Assembly: GCA_964437365.1 (NCBI GenBank)
Contig: CAYTGM010000026.1
Span: forward strand, 10,673-74,672
DNA: 64,000 nucleotides
Reading direction: 5' to 3'
DNA from: CAYTGM01 sp964437365
GTDB lineage: Bacteria > Sumerlaeota > Sumerlaeia > SLMS01
Shown here: in pieces, positions 8,703 to 17,106 of the stretch
How the letters are laid out: each line of letters begins with the position of its first letter
Numbering within the stretch: the first letter of the stretch is position 1
Notes under the pieces: model-generated
Database searches by the model: none
Seen by the model: only the letters and a program-made list of their open reading frames with translations
Told to the model about the DNA's origin: nothing
Translations under genes and position numbers: made by a program

Positions 8703-10076
8703 ATGACAATTCCTGCGGCTGTAGCGGAATACGAGCGCGTCTTCCTCCCTAATATTGAGGAAAACAAAACAGAATGGCTCGATGAATACAAGAAAGTCGG
8801 GGGCTATTCTGGCGCTGAACAAGCCAAAGATATGGCACCGGAAACTCTGGTCGAGATGGTTAAAGACTCGGGTCTTCGTGGTCGCGGAGGAGCTGGTTTC
8901 CCCACGGGAATGAAGTGGAGCTTCCTTCCCAAAGGCGTTGAACCACGCTATCTTACAATTAATGCGGACGAATCAGAACCGGGTACCTGTAAAGACCGAC
9001 CTCTCATGGAACAGCGCCCTCACACACTCATTGAGGGTATTATCATTTCATGTTTCGCCATTGAGTGTGAAAAAGCATTCATCTATATACGTGGCGAATA
9101 TTACAACTCTGCCAAGGTGTTGCAGAAAGCTGTCGATGAGGCATACGAAGCTGGCATTTTGGGCGAAAACGCTCTCGGAAGCGGTCGTCGCGTCGACGTT
9201 GTTGTTCACCGGGGTGGTGGTGCCTATATCTGTGGTGAGGAAACAGCTCTCCTTACTTCTCTTGAAGGATACCGTGGTTATCCAAAGCTGAAACCTCCTT
9301 TTCCTGCTGTCAGTGGTCTATATGGCAAGCCCACAATCATCAATAATGTTGAGACCATCGTCAGTGTTGGCTGGATTGTAAAAAAGGGTGTCGACTGGTT
9401 TAAATCTTACGTTCACGAGCGTTCTACCGGACCTCGCCTTCTATGCGTTTCTGGTCATGTGAAAAATCCCGGGGTCTTCGAAGTTCCCATGACGATCACC
9501 CTGCGTGAAATCATTTATGATGTATGCGGCGGTATTCGTAATGACCACGATCTGAAGTTTATCATTCCTGGAGGGTCTTCAGTACCTTGGCTTCTTCCAG
9601 AACATCTCGATGCCATGTGGTCGATGGAGGGAATGCAGTCAGTTGGTTCTTTCCTTGGATCGGCAGGGATGATGGTTTGCGACCATACCGTTTGTCCTGT
9701 CTGGGCAATTACCAACCTCAGTGCTTTCTATCGCCATGAGTCTTGTGGCCAATGTACGCCATGCCGCGAAGGTTCTGCCTGGTTGCATAAGATTCTTCTC
9801 CGTATAGAGCGAGGAGAAGGAAGCATGGAAGATCTTGATATGCTTCGCTCGATTGCAGGTACAGGTCCTGGCACTGGAATGATCTGCGGACGTTCTATTT
9901 GTGCTCTTGGTGATGCGGCAGCCTGGCCAGTCAGTTCCGCTCTCAACTGCTTCTGGGATGAGTTTGAAGAACACGTTAAGACTGGAAAATGTAAATACAA
10001 GAATAAGCGTTTCTGGATGGCCGACGACAAATTCGTGAATGAAGAATACGAACACGTTCCTACATGGGGACACTGA
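8703..10076 (+). CDS. nuoF: NADH-quinone oxidoreductase subunit F
   Basis: The 51-kDa subunit that binds NADH, FMN and [4Fe-4S] cluster N3. 457 residues. G-L-R-G-R-G-G-A-G-F-P-T-G near residue 58 is the FMN/NADH glycine-rich loop, N-A-D-E-S-E-P-G-T-C-K-D-R follows, and E-S-C-G-Q-C-T-P-C-R-E-G supplies three cluster cysteines with a fourth downstream. It ends the local nuo run: a strong terminator follows and nuoG-N are not in the window. A decayed copy of its 3' end lies at 13202-13312. Confidence 0.97.
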   Translation: MTIPAAVAEYERVFLPNIEENKTEWLDEYKKVGGYSGAEQAKDMAPETLVEMVKDSGLRGRGGAGFPTGMKWSFLPKGVEPRYLTINADESEPGTCKDRPLMEQRPHTLIEGIIISCFAIECEKAFIYIRGEYYNSAKVLQKAVDEAYEAGILGENALGSGRRVDVVVHRGGGAYICGEETALLTSLEGYRGYPKLKPPFPAVSGLYGKPTIINNVETIVSVGWIVKKGVDWFKSYVHERSTGPRLLCVSGHVKNPGVFEVPMTITLREIIYDVCGGIRNDHDLKFIIPGGSSVPWLLPEHLDAMWSMEGMQSVGSFLGSAGMMVCDHTVCPVWAITNLSAFYRHESCGQCTPCREGSAWLHKILLRIERGEGSMEDLDMLRSIAGTGPGTGMICGRSICALGDAAAWPVSSALNCFWDEFEEHVKTGKCKYKNKRFWMADDKFVNEEYEHVPTWGH

Positions 10077-10109
10077 TTCAGGTAAGTTTTTTTTCGTAAA
10101 GTATGCGTT

Positions 10110-10140
10110 GGGCCGGATTCATAGGAATCCGGCCCCTTTT
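10110..10140 (+). terminator. Rho-independent terminator after nuoF
   Basis: Perfect 11-bp stem GGGCCGGATTC (10110-10120) / GAATCCGGCCC (10125-10135), loop ATAG, followed by a T run. It ends the nuoA-F transcript. Confidence 0.92.
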
Positions 10141-10232
10141 ATTTTCACCGTATAAATTTGATTTCATTGGTGCAGAATCCCATTGAATTTCAGAGTTAGT
10201 TTGATAGCCTGAGTCATGATCGGAGGAGAACA

Positions 10233-11186
10233 ATGACAACAAAACTTCACGTAACTCAGCACTTTTTGATTCTGACTCTCTTGATGCTGGTACCCACTTG
10301 GGTCCTGGCCCAAGCCACCCCTCCCGTGCTTCCCGTTGGTGAGACCATTGAAGACGCCGTACTTACAAACAACTATGTGAACTGTGATAATCTCGGCGGT
10401 TTATACAGGCCTACTTACAGCTGCTACGGCGAGTGGGAATCGGTCTGGTCGGTTGAATCTGACAAGCTTCAAGAGATTGTGATCACCTTTGAAATTGACT
10501 CGGTCTCCCGCGTCGAACTTTTGACGCAATATGGCAATCTTTCGCAGTTTGAGCGCATTGATGACCATACCTTCAAAGGATTCATCTATCCCGTCGACAG
10601 CACGATCACTTTCACGCGAAGGGACACTTCCATCGGTATTTCACCTCTGAGCGGCGCTGATATTCTGACCGACATTACCGTTTCTGTTGGCGATCCGATT
10701 TCTGATTCCATCAATCCCTACGTCGTTTTAGAAGAAACTCACCCAGAGCACTGGGTATTGGGCACCGTCCCAGGAGTCTTCGAAGCCCCTGTAAAGATCG
10801 ACGAACCATTGGGTTTAAGGATCATTGACTCTGACCCATCAAACACGTTCGGTTTTCTGGAAACAAAAGAGGCTCTTCTTCCACTACCGAAAGGGTTGTA
10901 TAAGATATATCTCTGGCCAGCTTCTTATGCAGGAACTCCCGAAGAAAAGGGTAAGACACTTCCGGATATACGCTTTCGAGTTTTCTCCAACCCGCTCGAC
11001 CAACAGGTGGGTACTCAGGCAATTTCCTCTGGCGATGAAATCAGCTATGAGCCCATGTCTGTCTATTGGGAGAGTGATGGCGAAACGCCTTGGAAGGTTG
11101 CTTTGGATCTTCTCAGCTTCGACGCAAACCGCGCCCGTGGTGTCTATTTCTTCGATATACGGATTCTCCCCGTCCGCGGAAACTGA
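10233..11186 (+). CDS. Secreted protein of unknown function, copy A of a paralogous pair
   Basis: 317 residues with a Sec signal peptide (hydrophobic core then V-L-A before Q-A-T). GGAGGAG lies five bases before the ATG. It aligns along its length with the protein at 12202-13161. Shared segments include two cysteines near the N-terminus, W-E-S-V-W, the L-T-D-I-x-V-S-x-G region, N-T-F-G-F-L-E-T-K-E, L-P-D-I-R and W-E-S-D-G-x-T-x-W-K-V-A-L-D-L-L-S-F-D. The C-terminal part, about 180-317, also matches the C-terminus of the subtilase-like protein at 59363-61945. Mostly beta-strand by composition, so a periplasmic or surface beta-sandwich is likely. Function unknown. Confidence 0.8.
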   Translation: MTTKLHVTQHFLILTLLMLVPTWVLAQATPPVLPVGETIEDAVLTNNYVNCDNLGGLYRPTYSCYGEWESVWSVESDKLQEIVITFEIDSVSRVELLTQYGNLSQFERIDDHTFKGFIYPVDSTITFTRRDTSIGISPLSGADILTDITVSVGDPISDSINPYVVLEETHPEHWVLGTVPGVFEAPVKIDEPLGLRIIDSDPSNTFGFLETKEALLPLPKGLYKIYLWPASYAGTPEEKGKTLPDIRFRVFSNPLDQQVGTQAISSGDEISYEPMSVYWESDGETPWKVALDLLSFDANRARGVYFFDIRILPVRGN

Positions 11187-11199
11187 TGGGGGTCGACAG

Positions 11200-11445
11200 T
11201 TGAATAGCGGTAATCCTGTACAGTTTTATTTAAGGCTGATCCAAGAGGACCATCTTGAGACCTACTCTACTGAGGAAGTTGATGAACTTCTCGAATGTTT
11301 CTCCCGAGCGCCAGGAGTCGATCGAGTAATAGATGTCAGTAGACATCCCAAAGGTGGATATTCGGTAGACCTGGAAGGATCAAAGGAACAACTCGAACCG
11401 CTCCTCCAATTCCTTGCGGCTCGTGGCTATCGGCCAGTGATCTAA
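11200..11445 (+). CDS. Small hypothetical protein
   Basis: 81 residues from TTG 11200 with a GGGGG tract about eight bases upstream; the frame is open further up, but that part overlaps copy A. The sequence (F-Y-L-R-L-I-Q-E-D-H-L-E ... E-V-D-E-L-L-E-C-F-S ... Y-S-V-D-L-E-G-S-K-E-Q-L-E-P-L-L-Q-F-L) looks like a compact alpha/beta cytosolic protein, not a shadow frame. No family recognised. Confidence 0.5.
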   Translation: MNSGNPVQFYLRLIQEDHLETYSTEEVDELLECFSRAPGVDRVIDVSRHPKGGYSVDLEGSKEQLEPLLQFLAARGYRPVI

Positions 11446-11479
11446 TGCACTTGGTCCCTCCGGTACATGGGACTTACAC

Positions 11480-11854
11480 TTGCCAGTGAACCACGCTAAA
11501 CTACCCAACGCTCTCATTATTGTCGCTACTCTCTTTATCGCCTCTGGTGTTTTCGCGGTCATGGGTTTTCTAACCTCCTTAATGCACAGTAACATCAAGA
11601 TACACTTCGGAGTATTAGGGATGTTTACAGGGCGGGGCTTGCTTCGACTGAGCCTCGGCTGGTGAACATGCGCATTAGTGTTTATCTGGATTGGACTCGT
11701 TACTTTACCGCTTATTCTGATGCTGATCGCTGGGGCACATCAGCCACTTGAAGTCAGCATCTTCGAGCAGAGAGTTGGTCGTGCGCGCAAGACTGTTAGG
11801 CTCCTCCTTTCTGCTCTTTTTTTCGCTGTTGTGGTTTGGAGTACACCGCTTTGA
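11480..11854 (+). pseudogene. Small membrane protein gene interrupted by an in-frame TGA
   Basis: The frame from TTG 11480 encodes a hydrophobic helix (A-L-I-I-V-A-T-L-F-I-A-S-G-V-F-A-V-M-G-F), then G-R-G-L-L-R-L-S-L-G-W, a TGA at 11663-11665, and continues in the same frame with T-C-A-L-V-F-I-W-I-G-L-V-T-L-P-L-I-L-M-L to TGA 11852-11854. The continuation is clearly membrane protein, and an Arg codon CGA would fit the interrupted position (one C-to-T change). I read it as a recently inactivated gene for a protein with about four helices. Function unknown. Confidence 0.6.
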
Positions 11855-12201
11855 CGAGGCCAGGTATCCGACGTCTATTCAGTGTTAACGATGACTGAGT
11901 AGTCAGTCTGCCAAAAGATAAGATGGTCCGCCCCTGTTTATGAAGAGCGCATTCCAGTGCGACCTCGAGTTCCTCAAGGGAGCAGTTCACAGCGTTGGAA
12001 TATGTTCCTAACCGGCTCACGCTGAAAAACGAACATAGCACCCTCAACGTAAAAAAGAGAAATCTTTAAAAGACCGCTCCAGACTTAATGAGCAATCCTT
12101 ATGAAGATCACTCCAGGTTTCTTGCTGTAATTTCATTTGCATTCCATCGAAATTTCGGAATCTTTTGTTTTCAAAAGACAGATAAGGTTAAGTACTCGCT
12201 T
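11855..12201 (+). other. Intergenic stretch, no gene recognised
   Basis: About 350 bases between the interrupted membrane gene and copy B. A frame open from 12088 leads into copy B, but the signal peptide starts only at 12202. I see no convincing RNA, repeat or terminator here. Confidence 0.4.
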
Positions 12202-13161
12202 ATGAAAATTCCTGTATTAGCATGGTTCTGCTTGTTTTGGCTAACGCTACTTCAAAACACAGTGCTCGCGGAGGAAGACGCTCCTTTTGTTCCTGTCCTT
12301 CCACTTGATTATACTCTCCAGGATATCGCAGTTTACAATACATTTGAAAGATGCGAATATTTTCCGACTCCCGGTCAGGTAGGCCAATATCATTGCGATA
12401 GAATATGGGAATCGGTCTGGAGACTGGAAACCGAGGAAATCCAGGAGATTACTGTTACATTCTCCTCAGATCGAATCACGGAAGTTCGCGTGGCATCCCA
12501 CGGGGGAAGTATCGATCAGTTTGAGCAGCTCGATGACTATACTTTTCGGGGGCTAATTCAGCCATTTAGCAAAACCATCACATTCTACACGCACGATTTC
12601 GGGTCAGAGCCCCTCACAACGACTAACCCACACTTTCTGACCGATATTGTCGTTTCAGCGGGTACGACAGTAAGCGAATCAAAGAGTCCCTATGTTGTGC
12701 TAAGTTCGAGAGGTCATGACTACTGGAGCCTGCAGGCTGTAGAGGGAGTGTTTGATCCTCCCGTATGGATTGATGATCGCCTTGGAATCCAGATCGCAGA
12801 CGCCGATTCCACGAATACGTTCGGATATCTTGAAACCAAAGAATCACTCATACCACTTCCTGAAGGTCTATACAGAATAACCTTTAATCTAGGACGATTT
12901 CCCTATCCAGACCAGGGTAAGAAGCTCCCAGATGTACGTTTGCGTGCATTCGCAGATCCGCTTGAACAATTGGTTCTCGCCCATGGAGGTCCATCTATAG
13001 ATTCTGTTCACTATAAAGACATGACAGTCTTTTGGGAAAGTGATGGTAAAACAGAGTGGAAAGTTGCTCTTGATCTCCTATCTTTCGATCCGAATCGCGA
13101 GGGTGGATTCTTTATTTCTAACATAGAAATTTACCCGTTGGTCTATACAATTTCAAACTAG
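12202..13161 (+). CDS. Secreted protein of unknown function, copy B of a paralogous pair
   Basis: 319 residues from ATG 12202, chosen because it puts a clean signal peptide (M-K-I-P-V-L-A-W-F then V-L-A before E-E-D) at the N-terminus; the frame is open back to 12088. It is homologous along its length to copy A: C...C near the N-terminus, I-W-E-S-V-W, F-L-T-D-I-V-V-S-A-G, N-T-F-G-Y-L-E-T-K-E, L-P-D-V-R-L-R, and W-K-V-A-L-D-L-L-S-F-D near the end. The C-terminal domain (about 182-319) is also found in the protein at 59363-61945. A degenerate nuoF tail follows. Function unknown. Confidence 0.8.
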   Translation: MKIPVLAWFCLFWLTLLQNTVLAEEDAPFVPVLPLDYTLQDIAVYNTFERCEYFPTPGQVGQYHCDRIWESVWRLETEEIQEITVTFSSDRITEVRVASHGGSIDQFEQLDDYTFRGLIQPFSKTITFYTHDFGSEPLTTTNPHFLTDIVVSAGTTVSESKSPYVVLSSRGHDYWSLQAVEGVFDPPVWIDDRLGIQIADADSTNTFGYLETKESLIPLPEGLYRITFNLGRFPYPDQGKKLPDVRLRAFADPLEQLVLAHGGPSIDSVHYKDMTVFWESDGKTEWKVALDLLSFDPNREGGFFISNIEIYPLVYTISN

Positions 13162-13201
13162 CATGAGAGAAGGATCTCGACAAGAGCAGGAAAATTTAGA
13201 A

Positions 13202-13312
13202 GGGCATGGTAACACCAACAGGAATGCACGAGTTATCTGTGCTCCAGACGACGTAGCAGCATGGACAGTCTATTCTGCTCTCAACTCCTTCTGGGATGAA
13301 TTTGAAGAATAA
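13202..13312 (+). pseudogene. Degenerate duplicate of the nuoF 3' end
   Basis: From 13223 the frame reads N-A-R-V-I-C-A-P-D-D-V-A-A-W-T-V-Y-S-A-L then N-S-F-W-D-E-F-E-E-stop. This matches the NuoF C-terminal segment R-S-I-C-A-L-G-D-A-A-A-W-P-V-S-S-A-L followed by N-C-F-W-D-E-F-E-E. The nucleotide match is strongest over CTCTCAACT...TTCTGGGATGA. The cluster cysteine region upstream is gone and there is no start, so this is a relic, not a gene. Confidence 0.8.
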
Positions 13313-13338
13313 TACACCATTCCGTACTTGGAAAAATC

Positions 13339-13869
13339 ATGGGTACAGATATTCACTTTTACATTGAAAGAAGAGAAGACGAATATTGGCAAGCAATTGG
13401 TGACTGGGTGAAAAATGACATGTATGAGGAAGGGGACCCAGAACTTCAGAAGCTATATTTTGAATCTCCGATCCACGTCTTTCGCAACTATGCAGTCTTT
13501 TCTGTTCTCGCAGATGTTCGAAATGATAAACATTGGCTAGGGCGGTTCTATGCGCTACTGGGAATCAACAAGAAGCCATTAGGATATATTCCCATATCTT
13601 CTCCTCGAGGGCTGCCTGAGGATCTATCCTCGGACCTGCGCAAGCAAGCAGAAAAAGATGCAGAATTTGCCCACAATCCTGGTTGGCTGAGCATTCAGGA
13701 AATCCTTGAATATGATTGGGACAAACCGGTCGACGTATATACTAATACCGGGTTGATTGAGACTGCCGCTCGCAAAGAGTGTGAAGAGTTTATCACCCAG
13801 ATTATTCCACAAATCCTGAAGTATGGTAAACCAGAATATTTGCGTTGTGTATTCTGGTTTGACAACTAA
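13339..13869 (+). CDS. Conserved hypothetical protein (M-G-T-D-I-H family)
   Basis: 176 residues, no signal peptide or membrane segment. The pattern M-G-T-D-I-H at the N-terminus, then F-R-N-Y-A-V-F-S-V-L-A-D-V-R, P-R-G-L-P-E-D-L-S and P-G-W-L-S-I-Q-E-I-L-E-Y-D-W, resembles a family of uncharacterised proteins I know from phages and scattered bacterial accessory regions. The role is unknown. It starts 26 bases after the nuoF relic. Confidence 0.7.
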   Translation: MGTDIHFYIERREDEYWQAIGDWVKNDMYEEGDPELQKLYFESPIHVFRNYAVFSVLADVRNDKHWLGRFYALLGINKKPLGYIPISSPRGLPEDLSSDLRKQAEKDAEFAHNPGWLSIQEILEYDWDKPVDVYTNTGLIETAARKECEEFITQIIPQILKYGKPEYLRCVFWFDN

Positions 13870-13982
13870 AGGTGAAATTCTCCCAGAGGAGAGCAATCGA
13901 ATGTCTCCCAGCTTTCCCTGCCTCATACGGCGGAAGAAGATATTAGTCATTTCTAATAAGGGCTGAATACTAAATCTCTATA

Positions 13983-14318
13983 ATGAGCGACCAATTCCCA
14001 ACATGGCATAAAGAAGCACTCGAACAAGGAATCGATTATATCGTCCTGGTTTACGAAAAGGCGGAAGGGTTCGTCTTTTGCCCCAGCAACCTCGAAAAGC
14101 CTCTCAGGGTAGGAGGCGATTATGATGGCAACCATCCCGTCACAGCGGAAGGTGCGCTGATGCACTATAACGGATACTTCAATAAGGCCTTCAAAGGCAG
14201 GGTAGAGTGGTTTGTGCCGTACCTTCGGAATATCGAAAGGGGCGTAGACTTTTCCCTGAAGGACCTGGAAATAGAAGAACGGGGGCTAAGAGTCATTCGA
14301 GGAAGGTGGCCCTGGTGA
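13983..14318 (+). CDS. Hypothetical protein
   Basis: 111 residues, soluble, rich in aromatic residues (W-F-V-P-Y-L-R near residue 80, ending R-W-P-W). A single small alpha/beta domain seems likely. Not recognised. It lies in the accessory stretch after the protein at 13339 and in the same direction, but 113 bases away. Confidence 0.55.
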   Translation: MSDQFPTWHKEALEQGIDYIVLVYEKAEGFVFCPSNLEKPLRVGGDYDGNHPVTAEGALMHYNGYFNKAFKGRVEWFVPYLRNIERGVDFSLKDLEIEERGLRVIRGRWPW

Positions 14319-14517
14319 ATTGCATTCGAACATGGTCAGGCCTCGCCGGTGGTCGTGATCGTGTCCCTCATCAACTCCAGATCGTACCAGTAACTCGATC
14401 ACCGCTGCTCTAATCACGTCCACGACCATGATCTCGATTCTGGGAGGGGCACTCCGGGCTGTTGCTTCAACAACCGGCGCCGTCACTTACCCTCGAACGA
14501 TCTTGAGACCAGCCCCA

Positions 14518-14555
14518 GACCATGATCAGACCATCGCGATGGTCCGAGCATGGTC
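14518..14555. repeat. 38-bp near-perfect palindrome
   Basis: Left arm 14518-14536 and right arm 14537-14555 are reverse complements at 17 of 19 positions (GACCATGATCAGACCATCG / CGATGGTCCGAGCATGGTC). The right arm is followed by more copies of the GAGCATGGTC unit to 14580. It lies in the 280-base gap between two convergent genes. There is no T run, so it is not a classic terminator. Confidence 0.75.
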
Positions 14556-14598
14556 CGAGCATCGAGCGAGCATGGTCTGAGGTCGGGAGAAAAGGCGG

Positions 14599-16269
14599 CT
14601 AAATCAAGAGCAAAGCAACCATCACGAGAAGAACCCCTGCCCCAATTTGAAATACCCTTCCCCGCCCCTCGAACAGCTTCCAGCCTGAAAAGAAGGCCCC
14701 TGCTCCGTAGATCATCACTCCAATGAGGACCAAAGTCCTGGCAACAATAGGAAAGTTCAACCCCGTCGGCAGGTTGATTGCCCAGAGTGGGGACAGCCTT
14801 GCCAGCTTTGGTCCCTCGATCAGGTTACCGTAAACATGCTGGAAATGTTCGGGCATGACTGCGAAGAGAGTATGCCCATGAAGAATAAGCAGGAACGAAG
14901 CAATGCCTGCGACAAGTTGCCTCGAACGTTCGTCGGATTTTTTTTGCATTGGGCATTTGATCAGGCAACAGATGGCGATGAAAAAAGGGAGAAGAACCGG
15001 AAGCATCATTCTGCCCAAAACTGTGGATATACCCAGTTTCCAAAGGTTCATGAAGGACCCTGCTGAAAGCAGAAGCCACATTGCCACCGCCATGGAAAGA
15101 CCGAGATAGACTTCAGGAGAATGGACTGCTTGTTTGTTTTTGATTATCAGGAATACGGGCGTGAAGAACAAAAGCGAGAGTAATATAATGACTGGGATCG
15201 AATAGACGAGGAACTCCCAGCCAACAAGAAAATGCAGCTGACTTAGAAGACGTATAGAGATACTTTCAAAGAACGTAGAGAGGAATAAGGAGAATTCGGC
15301 AGGACCCTTGTTTTCATATACCCTGGTTGCAAAGGAGAGATATGCATTATCTCCGCGAGTTATCTGTACAATAAGCAGATAAGATAGCACAGGTGCTGAT
15401 ATAAGCGCCATATGAGCAAATAGCTTTCTCCAACCTGCGGCGATATACTCCTTATGAAACCAGAGGAGTAGCCATGGCAGAAAAGCGAGTGAGTTTGCTT
15501 TTGTTGCCAGCAGCAAACCCATGAGTAGAGATAATTTCCAGAGTCCCGCAGACCTCTCACGTTTCGATTCCACGGCAGTCTTGTAGAGCAGAAATGAGAG
15601 AAGGATAAGTAGAGAGTCGTTCGTGACAGCGATTGTATAGATGGTCAGGTTTGGGTGAAGCAGAGCGAACAGAGCTGGGAGATATCGAAAGGTAGAGTTT
15701 GGGAAGGTCTCAAAACCGAACTTCAGCGCCGCCAGCATTAGCAGAAGGCCAAAGAGAGCTGATACCCATCGGGCACTGAAAAAATGCCAGAGTGGGTCAG
15801 GGATCAGGCGAACCGGAAGTGTCGCCAGGGCGACCGAAAGGTAATAGAGGGGCGGTTGACCCGCCTCGATTTGACGCTTCTCAAAATTAAAGACGTAGCC
15901 ATCCACTTTATAGGCTTCTACTGAATGCTCAAAGAGGGGGTTCACAACGGAGCCATCAGCTCGTGATTCGTACTCTCCCCGGGAAAATCCCCCCCAGAAG
16001 ATCATGGCGTGCTGACGGGTGCCGTTCTCGTGGATAATCGGAAACTGGTTCTTTTCCACCAGATAGACCACATAGTCGAAGTGGTCCATTTCATCGTGGG
16101 ACTGCCCCGGCGGGAGAGCCATTATCCAGAGAAGGGACTTGAACAGGAAAAGCAGGCTTAGAAAGGCTGCAGATAGGGTGAAACTCGGAGAAGCAGGACT
16201 TTTCATCGTAGCCCTCTTTTCGGAGTCCACTGATTCTTCTGCTGTTAGCTCTTCTCTGGAAGGGTTCAT
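14599..16269 (-). CDS. Multi-spanning membrane protein, DUF2142/GT-C-like glycosyltransferase
   Basis: 556 residues with a short cytoplasmic N-terminus and about ten hydrophobic helices. After the first helix comes P-P-G-Q-S-H-D-E-M-D-H-F-D-Y, the acidic loop motif typical of DUF2142 and other GT-C proteins, and later E-A-G-Q-P-P-L-Y-Y-L-S, again typical. Such proteins usually transfer sugars from lipid-linked donors on the outer face of the inner membrane. The donor and acceptor are unknown. The gene is isolated; the downstream side ends in the palindrome region and the upstream side is divergent from rpsO. Confidence 0.75.
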   Translation of the reverse strand: MNPSREELTAEESVDSEKRATMKSPASPSFTLSAAFLSLLFLFKSLLWIMALPPGQSHDEMDHFDYVVYLVEKNQFPIIHENGTRQHAMIFWGGFSRGEYESRADGSVVNPLFEHSVEAYKVDGYVFNFEKRQIEAGQPPLYYLSVALATLPVRLIPDPLWHFFSARWVSALFGLLLMLAALKFGFETFPNSTFRYLPALFALLHPNLTIYTIAVTNDSLLILLSFLLYKTAVESKRERSAGLWKLSLLMGLLLATKANSLAFLPWLLLWFHKEYIAAGWRKLFAHMALISAPVLSYLLIVQITRGDNAYLSFATRVYENKGPAEFSLFLSTFFESISIRLLSQLHFLVGWEFLVYSIPVIILLSLLFFTPVFLIIKNKQAVHSPEVYLGLSMAVAMWLLLSAGSFMNLWKLGISTVLGRMMLPVLLPFFIAICCLIKCPMQKKSDERSRQLVAGIASFLLILHGHTLFAVMPEHFQHVYGNLIEGPKLARLSPLWAINLPTGLNFPIVARTLVLIGVMIYGAGAFFSGWKLFEGRGRVFQIGAGVLLVMVALLLI

Positions 16270-16405
16270 CTCGGTTTCTTAGGACGCTTAATCAAGCAAA
16301 CTCAGCTCTGTACGCTGAAGAGAAGCAACGATTATCGATCATGAGTATGTGCTCCGAGAATTGCAATGGCTGTGAGAGTTGAAACGGCCCTTGACACATG
16401 AGGGG

Positions 16406-16450
16406 TGTCTGGCGAGGTTCACCTCGACCTCAGACAAGGGGTTTTGCCCT
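16406..16450 (+). promoter_or_regulatory. Structured leader of rpsO, candidate S15 autoregulatory site
   Basis: TGTCTG (16406-16411) pairs with CAGACA (16431-16436) and encloses a perfect CGAGGT/ACCTCG hairpin (16413-16426). A second hairpin AGGG/CCCT follows (16437-16450), about 40 bases before the ribosome site. Ribosomal protein S15 represses its own mRNA through structured leaders in several phyla; the assignment here rests on position and folding only. Confidence 0.4.
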
Positions 16451-16503
16451 CTCCAGCGGATTCCTTTGTTTTTGGCGACTTTACAACACCAGGAGACATA
16501 TTC

Positions 16504-16773
16504 ATGTCTATTACTGCAGAACGCAAAAAAGAAGTTATTGAAGAGTACAAAACTCATGAAGGTGACACTGGATCTCCCGAGGTTCAGGTTGCTCTCCTCA
16601 CCGAACGCATCAACAATCTGACCGAACATTTCAAGATTAACAAGAAAGATCACGCAGGCCGTCGCGGCCTTCTCATGCTGGTTGGACAGAGAAAGAGCCT
16701 TCTCGATTATCTGAAGAAGAAGGACATCGAAAGATACCGTACTCTGATCAAGCAGCTGGGACTTCGTAAATAA
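16504..16773 (+). CDS. rpsO: 30S ribosomal protein S15
   Basis: 89 residues, exactly the usual S15 length, when started at ATG 16504 seven bases after AGGAGA (16491-16496). The conserved G-D-T-G-S-P-E-V-Q-V-A-L-L-T-E-R-I and H-A-G-R-R-G-L-L-M-L-V-G-Q-R motifs are present. It binds 16S rRNA early in 30S assembly. It precedes pnp, the widespread rpsO-pnp order, with a terminator in between. Confidence 0.98.
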   Translation: MSITAERKKEVIEEYKTHEGDTGSPEVQVALLTERINNLTEHFKINKKDHAGRRGLLMLVGQRKSLLDYLKKKDIERYRTLIKQLGLRK

Positions 16774-16840
16774 GACCTACATGCACGTTGTTCTAAATAG
16801 AAAATCGCAGTTCGAAATAACCCCTAACTTTGTTGATCTT

Positions 16841-16877
16841 GGTGCAGCACGTCTCCGCGTGCTGCACCTGTCTTTTT
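16841..16877 (+). terminator. Terminator between rpsO and pnp
   Basis: 11-bp stem GGTGCAGCACG (16841-16851) / CGTGCTGCACC (16858-16868), followed by TGTCTTTTT. It should end rpsO transcripts, with partial read-through into pnp possible. Confidence 0.88.
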
Positions 16878-16977
16878 ATACCTCTCAAACTCTTGAAAGG
16901 AGAACGCCGACCCCGCAAACATGATTTGATTTCTGAGGAAACGGTGACGGTAGCACGGGAACGGGATTTTCAAGTGA

Positions 16978-17002
16978 CGTCAGACAATGAGAGCTTCTGA
17001 CG
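16978..17002 (+). promoter_or_regulatory. Hairpin in the pnp leader
   Basis: Perfect CGTCAGA (16978-16984) / TCTGACG (16996-17002) stem about 105 bases before the pnp start. In other bacteria a leader stem-loop cut by RNase III mediates PNPase autoregulation; that role here is inferred from position. The rest of 16878-17106 shows no gene. Confidence 0.3.
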
Positions 17003-17106
17003 GTACCTGCAAATTCCGAATCCCCGAAAGTCTCACCTCTCCTCAACCAGTAACTCTTCAATGGGTTACGCCAAATTACTACCTGATATACAGGAGAGAT
17101 ACATTT

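Noticed and set aside
11796..12047. Minus-strand frame of 83 codons after the interrupted membrane gene
   Set aside because: Starts with TTG without a ribosome site, overlaps the membrane frame, and has no recognisable family; partly plausible composition only.
16391..16420. TTGACA at 16391 as the rpsO promoter
   Set aside because: The expected -10 position lies inside the structured hairpin and does not resemble TATAAT.
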